A DNA stretch of 64,000 bases from Actinophytocola algeriensis (GTDB lineage Bacteria > Actinomycetota > Actinomycetes > Mycobacteriales > Pseudonocardiaceae), in the NCBI RefSeq assembly GCF_014203735.1, contig NZ_JACHJQ010000002.1:867224-931223 (forward strand), written 5' to 3'. Shown one piece after another: positions 58,474-64,000 of the stretch. Positions within the stretch are counted from its first letter, which is position 1. Every line of letters begins with the position of its first letter. Position numbers and translations under genes: made by a program. Under the pieces are notes generated by a model. It was not told the DNA's origin. It searched no databases and was given only the letters and a program-made list of their open reading frames with translations.

Positions 58474-61400
58474 TCACCTGGTCGACACGTGCAGGGCGGC
58501 CGATGCCTGCTCTTCCAGGAGGCGGAACCCGCAGGAGCGCGCGATCGACACGGCTCGTTCGGCGGTGTCGCTCGCCGCGGCCGGGTCACCGGCGAGCAGC
58601 CGGGCGGTGGCGAGGCCTGCGAGGGCGCGCGCCTCGACGAACGGGTAGGTGTCGTGTGCGATCGTCAGGCAGTCCTCGAACCACTGGATGGCGGCGGTCG
58701 TGTCGCCGAGGGCGAGGTGGGCATGTGCCACGGTCGCCGAGGTCTGGGCCGTGATCTTCCTGTCCCGCACCGTGATCGCCATGCCGTGCGCCTGCCGGGC
58801 CACCTCCAGCGCGGTGCCTGCGTCGCCTCGTTGCCTGTGCAGCTCACTCCACTCGTCCAAAGTGGATAGTTCGCCGCGCAGGTTCCTGCCCTTCCGGTAG
58901 GCCGCGAGCACGTCGGTGAGCAGTTCCTCGGCCTGCGTCTCCGCGCCGAGCTGACGCAACGCGCTCGCCAGGTTGCCCCGGTTGGCCAGCGCGGAAGTCT
59001 CCCGGCCGGTCGCCTCGTTGATCTCCAGCGCGGCGCCGAGCAGATCGGCGGCCTCCCGCAACTCGCCCTGGCACAGCCGCAGCACCCCGAGCGCGTTGAG
59101 CGCGACCGCACGCACGTGGCCCAACCGGTCGTCCTCGGTCAGCTCGAGCACACGCTGGAGCCGCTCCTCCGCGGCGGCGAGCCTGCCCTGCTCCAGGTAG
59201 ATCCACGCGACGTGGTGGGACAGGTAGGCCACGGCCGTCGTCCAGCCCGAGGCGACCGCGAGCCGCTCCCCGGCGAGGCAGTCGGCGAGTGCCTCCTCCT
59301 CGCGGCCGACCGACCACAGCGCCTGACCACTGCTGATCAACATCGCGGTCCGCGCCAGGTCGTCGCCCGCGCTGGTCGCGGCGGCCAGACCCGCCTCCGC
59401 CGCGGGCACCCAGCCGTCGACGTGCCTGCGCACCATGAAGTACCCGCGCAGCTGGTCGGTGATCCGCCAGGACAACGCGGGCTCCTCGGACGCGGCCGTC
59501 TCCAAGACGACCGCGACCAACGCGGTCACCTCGGCGTCCAGCCAGGCGAGCGCGTCGGCTTCGGACGTGAAGACCGCGTCCCGCTGGGCGTGCGACTCGA
59601 GCCGCACCAGCTGCGGGTACACCCACTCCATCGCGGCGGTCACCGCGTCGGCGTACCAGGCGTGCAGCCGGGACCGCGCGGGCGCACGCTCGGCGTCGTC
59701 GGCGAGCAGCCTGCGGGCGTACAGGCCGAGCAGGTCGTGGAACCGGTAGCGCTCCGCCGAGTACTGCATCAGCATGTTCGCCTCGAGCAGGTCCTCCAGC
59801 AGGCGTTCGGCCTCGGCCGTCGAGATCGCCAGCAGCGCACCGGTGCTGTCGGCGCCGAAGTCGTCACCGGGGTGCAGGGCGCACAGCCGGAACGCGCGCT
59901 GGGCCGCGCCACTCAGGTCCGCGTAGCTGAGCTGGAAGCTGCTGAGCACGCTCGACTCACCGGTGGCCAGCTCGGTGAGCCGGTGGTTGTCGTCCCGCAG
60001 CCGGGCGGTCATGTCGCCGATGGTCCACGCCTGCCTGGTGGCCAGCCGCGCGCTCGCGATGCGCAGCGCGAGCGGCAGCCGTGCACACGCCTCGGCGAGG
60101 GCGCCCGTCGCGCCGGGATCGGCGTCGGCCCGGTGCGCCCCCGCGGTCGCGGCGATCAGGGCGACCGACTCCGCCGGGGTGAGCGGTTCGAGATCGACGA
60201 CGTTGAGCCCGGCGAGGCCGGGCATCCGGCGCCTGCTGGTCACGATCACGTCGCTGCCGCCCGCACCGGGGAGCAGCGGCCGGATCTGGTCGGCGTCCCG
60301 GGCGTTGTCCAGCAACACCAGCATCCGCCGGTCGGCGAGCTCGCTGCGGAACACCGCCGCCGCTTCGGTCACGTCGGTCCCGATGCGCCTGCTCGGCACG
60401 TCGAGCGCGCGCAGGAACCGGCCGAGCACCTGCATCGGGTCCGGCGGGCTCGTGGTGGCGCCGCGCAGGTCGGCGTAGAGCTGGCCGTCGGGATAACGCG
60501 GGCGCAACCGGTGCGCGGCGGCGAGCGCGAGTGCGGTCTTGCCGACCCCGGCGATGCCGTCGATCAGCACGACCCGGGACGACGCCGGCACGGTGCCGTC
60601 GTCCGGTCGCGCGAGCGCCGCCTCGATCCTGTCCAGCTCTTCTGCCCGGCCGACGAAGTCCGGCGGCGCGGCGGGTGCCTGCTGGATCGCGGCCTGCTCC
60701 GTCGCACGGAGTGCGTGCCGGTCCCGCCTGCGGAGCACCGCGAGCTGGGCCGACCGCAGCTGCTCGCCGGGGTCGATGCCGAGCTGGTCACCGAGTGCGG
60801 ACCGGATCCGGTCGTACGCCGTGAGCGCCTCGGCCTGCCTGCCGCTCGCGGCCAGGGTCAGGACCAGCTCGGCGTGCAACGGCTCGTCCAGCTCGTGCCT
60901 GCGCGCGAGGTCGTGCAGCGGTGCCAGCGCCTCCTCCGGCCTGCCGAGGTTGCGCGCCAGCGTGGCGTACGTCCGGACCGCGGCGGCGTACTCGCTGGTC
61001 ACCGACGTGTGGATGGGGCTCGACACCACCCGTTCGACGTCGATCTCACCGCGCCACAGCGCGACGGCACCGGCGAGCCTGCGCAACGCCTCTTCCGGCA
61101 CGTCGTGGGCGGCTCGCGCGACGAGGTCGCGGAACGCCAGCAGGTCGAGGTGCTCGGCGTCGACCGCGAGCCGGTACCCGGCAGGACCGCCGACGAGCAC
61201 ACCACCGGTGCGCGAACCGATGCCGAGCAGGCGCCGCAACCTGGTCACCTGGGTGTGCAGCAGGCCTGCCGCGTTCTGCGCCTCCCCGTGCCCCCACAGC
61301 AGGTCGATGAGCTCGTCCTGGGCGACCACCGAGCCGGCACCGAGCGCGAGCCGCGCGAGCAGCGTGCGTTGCAGGCCGGAGCCGAGAGCGGCCTGGACGT

Positions 61401-61707
61401 CGCCGTGCCAGACCTCGACCGGACCGAGCACGCGGATGCGCAGCGGACCGCCCCCGACCGGCGGGACGTCGACGTGGGCCACGTCACCGGTCCCCGCGGC
61501 GGCGTGCAGGTGCTCGGTGTCCTCACCGCTCAACCCGAGCGCGGTCGCGATGGCCTGCACCGAGTTCCGCTTCGGGTTTCTCGTCCTGCCCTGTTCCAGG
61601 TCGCGGATCGCGCCGGCGCTCACCGCCGCCTGGTCGGCGAGCTCACGTTGCGTCATACCGGCGCGCCGACGATGAGCTCGGAGCAGCCCGCCGAACCCAG
61701 TGATCAC
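58474..61707 (-). CDS. AfsR/SARP-like regulator with N-terminal XRE HTH, BTAD, NB-ARC and TPR domains
   Basis: A 1,077-residue regulator. An N-terminal XRE HTH (residues 5-65: RRAGMTQRELADQAAVSAGAIRDLEQGRT) precedes an OmpR-like winged helix (90-180: RIRVLGPVEVWHG, RTLLARLALGAGSVVAQDELIDLLWG) and a BTAD (185-325: LDLLAFRDLVARAA to GIDPGEQLRSAQ). The NB-ARC-type ATPase has Walker A GIAGVGKTALA at 384-394 and a LVLLDNARDADQIRPLLPG Walker-B-like segment; TPR repeats fill about 700-1077. Having both an XRE and an AfsR-type DNA-binding domain in one chain is less common than either alone. GTG 61707 is used. The tail resembles the partial gene at window position 1, so both may belong to this family. 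Targets are unknown. Confidence 0.9.
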   Translation of the reverse strand: MITGFGGLLRAHRRRAGMTQRELADQAAVSAGAIRDLEQGRTRNPKRNSVQAIATALGLSGEDTEHLHAAAGTGDVAHVDVPPVGGGPLRIRVLGPVEVWHGDVQAALGSGLQRTLLARLALGAGSVVAQDELIDLLWGHGEAQNAAGLLHTQVTRLRRLLGIGSRTGGVLVGGPAGYRLAVDAEHLDLLAFRDLVARAAHDVPEEALRRLAGAVALWRGEIDVERVVSSPIHTSVTSEYAAAVRTYATLARNLGRPEEALAPLHDLARRHELDEPLHAELVLTLAASGRQAEALTAYDRIRSALGDQLGIDPGEQLRSAQLAVLRRRDRHALRATEQAAIQQAPAAPPDFVGRAEELDRIEAALARPDDGTVPASSRVVLIDGIAGVGKTALALAAAHRLRPRYPDGQLYADLRGATTSPPDPMQVLGRFLRALDVPSRRIGTDVTEAAAVFRSELADRRMLVLLDNARDADQIRPLLPGAGGSDVIVTSRRRMPGLAGLNVVDLEPLTPAESVALIAATAGAHRADADPGATGALAEACARLPLALRIASARLATRQAWTIGDMTARLRDDNHRLTELATGESSVLSSFQLSYADLSGAAQRAFRLCALHPGDDFGADSTGALLAISTAEAERLLEDLLEANMLMQYSAERYRFHDLLGLYARRLLADDAERAPARSRLHAWYADAVTAAMEWVYPQLVRLESHAQRDAVFTSEADALAWLDAEVTALVAVVLETAASEEPALSWRITDQLRGYFMVRRHVDGWVPAAEAGLAAATSAGDDLARTAMLISSGQALWSVGREEEALADCLAGERLAVASGWTTAVAYLSHHVAWIYLEQGRLAAAEERLQRVLELTEDDRLGHVRAVALNALGVLRLCQGELREAADLLGAALEINEATGRETSALANRGNLASALRQLGAETQAEELLTDVLAAYRKGRNLRGELSTLDEWSELHRQRGDAGTALEVARQAHGMAITVRDRKITAQTSATVAHAHLALGDTTAAIQWFEDCLTIAHDTYPFVEARALAGLATARLLAGDPAAASDTAERAVSIARSCGFRLLEEQASAALHVSTR

Positions 61708-61804
61708 CGGGCAATGCTAACCAGGAGGCGCGGAGGCCACCCGGCGTGCCACCGGAGCAGCCGTTCGTCGAGCACCAGCCCGCGGGTGCGGTGAGACTTG
61801 TCGC

Positions 61805-63175
61805 ATGCCGTCCCTGAACCGGGCTGTCACCACACCGCTGCTGTTCCTGTTCATCCTCGGCGACATCCTCGGCGCCGGGGTCTACGTGCTGGTCGGCGAG
61901 GTCGCGAGCCAGGCGGGCGGCGCGGTCTGGCTGCCGGTGCTCATCGCCCTCGGGCTGGCCGTGCTGACCGCGGGCTCCTACGCCGAGCTCGCCACCAAGT
62001 ACCCCCGCGCGGGCGGCGCCTCGCACTACGCCAACCGCGCCTTCGGCCCGTTCGCGGGCTCGGTCGTCGGGTTCTGCATGCTCGCGGCCGGCGTGGTGTC
62101 CGTCGCGGCGCTGGCGCGGGCGTTCGGCGGCGACTACCTCAGCGAGTTCGTCTCACTGCCCACCGCGGTCGTCGCGACCATCGTCCTCGTCGCGCTCGCG
62201 CTGCTGAACATCCGCGGCATCAAGGAATCCCTGCGCGCCAACATGGTCGCGACGATCATCGAGGTCAGCGGGCTCTTGTTGGTCGTCGGGCTCGGCGGGT
62301 GGCTGATCCTGCGCGGCGACGCCGACTTCAGCCGACTCACGGACTTCGGGAACTGGGAGGGCGCCGCGATCGGCGGCGTGCTCGGCGGCGCGGTGCTCGC
62401 CTACTACTCGTTCCTCGGGTTCGAGACGTCGGTCAACCTCGGCGAGGAGACCAAGGACCCGCGCCGCGCCTACCCCCGCGCGCTGTTCGGCGCGCTGGCG
62501 GTCGCGGGCGTCATGTACCTCCTGATCGGGGTCGTCGCCAGCGCGGTGGTGCCGACCGACGTGCTGGTCGAGTCGAGCGGTCCGCTGCTGGAGGTCGTCC
62601 GCGAGGCCGGTGGCGTGCCGGAGTGGCTGTTCAGCCTGGTCGCGCTCGTCGCGATCTCCAACGGCGCGCTGCTCACCGGCATCATGTCCTCCCGGCTCGC
62701 CTACGGCATGGCACGCGACGGGCTCCTGCCCGCCGTCCTCGCCACGGTGCTGCCCCGCCGCCGGACCCCGTGGGTGGCGGTCGTGGTCACCGCGGCCGTC
62801 TCACTCGTCCTCGCGCTGACCGGTGACGTCGCCGGGCTCGCCGCCACACTGGTCCTGTTGCTGCTCATCGTGTTCACCGGCGTCAACGCGGCCGTGCTCG
62901 TGCTGCGCCGCGACCGCGTCGAGCAGGACCACTTCCGCATCCCCGTGATCGTGCCGTGGCTCGGCATCGCCTCGTGCCTGCTGCTGTTCACCCAGATCGA
63001 GGCGGACGTGTGGCTGCGCGGGCTCGTACTGCTCGCCATCGGGCTGGTCCTGGCGACCGTCAACGCGGTCCGTGCCGGCCGCGGCCACCTCGACAGCCAT
63101 CTCGACGACACTCCGGACGACCGCCTCGATGACAGCACGGTCATGGCCGATCCGGAGCGGTCGGAGCAGGACTGA
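61805..63175 (+). CDS. APC-superfamily amino-acid permease
   Basis: A 456-residue permease with 12 membrane helices. FLFILGDILGAGVYVLVGEVAS is the unwound first helix (G-A-G-x-Y), SYAELATKYPRAGGASHY helix 2-3, FLGFETSVNLGEETKDPRRAYPRAL the central signature, and MARDGLLPAVLATVLPRRRTPWVAV a conserved region near helices 8-9. The cytoplasmic C terminus is acidic (SHLDDTPDDRLDD). It resembles the YhdG/cationic amino acid transporter-like branch. ATG 61805 is 97 bp from the divergent AfsR-like gene, which might regulate it. Confidence 0.9.
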   Translation: MPSLNRAVTTPLLFLFILGDILGAGVYVLVGEVASQAGGAVWLPVLIALGLAVLTAGSYAELATKYPRAGGASHYANRAFGPFAGSVVGFCMLAAGVVSVAALARAFGGDYLSEFVSLPTAVVATIVLVALALLNIRGIKESLRANMVATIIEVSGLLLVVGLGGWLILRGDADFSRLTDFGNWEGAAIGGVLGGAVLAYYSFLGFETSVNLGEETKDPRRAYPRALFGALAVAGVMYLLIGVVASAVVPTDVLVESSGPLLEVVREAGGVPEWLFSLVALVAISNGALLTGIMSSRLAYGMARDGLLPAVLATVLPRRRTPWVAVVVTAAVSLVLALTGDVAGLAATLVLLLLIVFTGVNAAVLVLRRDRVEQDHFRIPVIVPWLGIASCLLLFTQIEADVWLRGLVLLAIGLVLATVNAVRAGRGHLDSHLDDTPDDRLDDSTVMADPERSEQD

Positions 63176-63292
63176 GCGTGGTGGTATCCGCACTCTCCGT
63201 CAACACGGCGGCCGCGCGGACAACGCCGGGCCGGTTCGGATCCGGTGACCGGGGTATGTCCACGACGGACTGACGGACCAGGGAGGCCGACG

Positions 63293-63712
63293 ATGCGGGA
63301 TCCACAGGTTGGTGCCCCGGTACCCGCCGCGGACACGGAGCTCGACGAGTCACTGATGTGCGAGAACCTGGCGGTGGTGCGCCGCGAGATCGAGCGGGTC
63401 CTCACCGGCATGGACCGGGAGCTGGTCCAGGACGTCGAACTGGTCGCGACCGAGCTCGCGTCCAACGCCTGCGACCACGCGGACCACCCCCGGCAGCTGC
63501 GGCTGCGCAGGGGGGTCGAGCAGCACGACCAGACCCTCCTCATCGAGGTGTGGGACGCGACGCCCGACCTGGCCCCGGTGGTCGGCACGTCCAGCCTCGG
63601 TGACCACCGCGGCCGCGGCATGAAGCTCGTGACCAGGCTGTGCGACGACTGGGGCGTGCGCAAGGACTCCGACCGCAAGGTCGTGTGGGGCCGCATGCGG
63701 CTGGCCCGGTGA
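63293..63712 (+). CDS. RsbW-like ATP-binding protein (HATPase_c_2)
   Basis: A 139-residue protein with an anti-sigma-type ATPase fold: LVATELASNACDHADHPRQL (N-box), LLIEVWDATPDLAPVV (G1) and GRGMKLVTRLCDDWGVRK (G2 region), ending KVVWGRMRL. It resembles the protein at 53077-53550. ATG 63293 has GGGAGG 8 bp upstream. It is coupled by a 4-bp overlap (GTGA) to the DUF3253 gene. Confidence 0.88.
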   Translation: MRDPQVGAPVPAADTELDESLMCENLAVVRREIERVLTGMDRELVQDVELVATELASNACDHADHPRQLRLRRGVEQHDQTLLIEVWDATPDLAPVVGTSSLGDHRGRGMKLVTRLCDDWGVRKDSDRKVVWGRMRLAR

Positions 63713-63987
63713 GCGCGACCGACGACCGGCTGGCGCGGACGATCCTCGCGCTGACCCGCGAACGCGGCCCGGACAGCTCGATCTGCCCGTCCGACGCGGC
63801 CCGCGCGGTCGGCGGCGAGAACTGGCGCGAGCTCATGGCACGGACCCGGGCGGTGGCCCGTGAACTGGCCAGAGAGGGCCACGTGGCGGTCACGAGCCGG
63901 GGGCGTGTGCTGTCGCCGAACGGCACGTGGCACGGCCCGGTCCGCATCCGCGGCGCCGACTCATCGACAGATCACTCGTTTGAGTGA
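63709..63987 (+). CDS. DUF3253-family protein
   Basis: A 92-residue protein with a winged-helix look: LARTILALTRERGPDSSICPSDAARAVGG, NWRELMARTRAVARELAREGHVAVTSRGRVL. The SICPS-[DE]-x-AR-x-x-x-x-x-x-W-R-x-L-M pattern is that of DUF3253, a small family of uncharacterised, possibly DNA-binding proteins. GTG 63709 is coupled to the preceding ATPase gene. The window ends 13 bp after its stop. Confidence 0.85.
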   Translation: MSATDDRLARTILALTRERGPDSSICPSDAARAVGGENWRELMARTRAVARELAREGHVAVTSRGRVLSPNGTWHGPVRIRGADSSTDHSFE

Positions 63988-64000
63988 CCGTCACACGGGT

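Noticed and set aside
59116-61794. An 892-codon plus-strand frame opposite the AfsR-like gene
   Set aside because: Same antisense composition; the minus strand has XRE, BTAD, NB-ARC and TPR domains.
1-64000. CRISPR arrays, tRNA/rRNA genes, insertion sequences
   Set aside because: No regularly spaced direct repeats, cloverleaf-like arms with CCA or anticodon context, transposase frames or terminal inverted repeats were seen by reading; a tRNAscan or ISfinder search was not possible.

Overview
The window reads as a chromosomal segment from a high-GC, mycelial-type actinomycete. Almost every reading frame is GC-rich with G/C at third positions, GTG and ATG starts are mixed, 4-bp GTGA/ATGA stop-start overlaps are common, and the families present (AfsR-like regulator, DUF574-type methyltransferase, DesK-type kinases, PASTA-less Ser/Thr kinase with DUF3558-like repeats, Lcp rubber oxygenase, DivIVA-like protein) are typical of Pseudonocardiales and Streptomycetales. 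I favour Pseudonocardiaceae (Lentzea/Saccharothrix-like), which is an inference only. I found no tRNA, rRNA, CRISPR array, transposase or integrase.

Layout. 1-5.2 kb: the 3' end of a TPR/AfsR-type gene, then a three-gene signalling cassette on the minus strand (histidine kinase, kinase-like membrane partner, response regulator) and a conventional two-component pair. 5.4-7.9 kb: a slipin fragment, a CBS protein and an ArsB/NhaD-type transporter, then a small secreted protein. 8.1-10.9 kb: a second copy of the three-gene cassette, on the plus strand, with the same gene order and the same overlap lengths. 11-13 kb: two exported peptidoglycan hydrolases (M23 and GH25) sharing C-terminal repeats. 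13-21 kb: two MFS transporters, VOC/DinB/WYL genes, a DesK-like two-component pair, a GntR regulator and small membrane proteins. 21.1-22.1 kb: a two-gene module with a Bell-like small protein and a SEFIR-domain protein, both ending in a RHIM-like amyloid-signalling motif. 22-35 kb: a fumarate reductase/SdhA-like flavoprotein with an NmrA-like SDR, GH5 glycosidase, spermidine-synthase-like enzyme, Ser/Thr kinase, lipoproteins, a frameshifted pseudogene and a DUF4185 protein.

35-40.4 kb is a cluster of small envelope and regulatory genes: PRC-barrel, WGxxG, STAS, secreted acidic repeat protein, HTH-only LuxR-type protein, sigma factor, DivIVA-like coiled coil and two related exported proteins. 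40.7-43.8 kb is a decaying operon: a frameshifted MMPL transporter, an intact OmpR-type regulator, and a kinase that has lost its sensor and HAMP region. 44-46.7 kb is a latex-clearing protein (Lcp) divergent from a fused double TetR regulator. 46.7-64 kb holds a large secreted ThuA/sugar-dehydrogenase/PKD/CBM protein, a methyltransferase, an ECF sigma factor with a membrane partner, RsbW-like ATPases, a two-component pair whose kinase is an internal tandem duplication, a carboxylesterase, an AfsR-like regulator and an amino-acid permease.

The strongest themes are signal transduction (six two-component loci in 64 kb, three with unusual kinase architecture) and exported proteins. The two observations most deserving follow-up are the Bell-like/SEFIR amyloid-motif pair, likely a regulated cell-death or anti-phage module, and the duplicated kinase/pseudo-kinase/regulator cassettes, whose overlap geometry (8 bp and 19 bp) is preserved exactly between copies.
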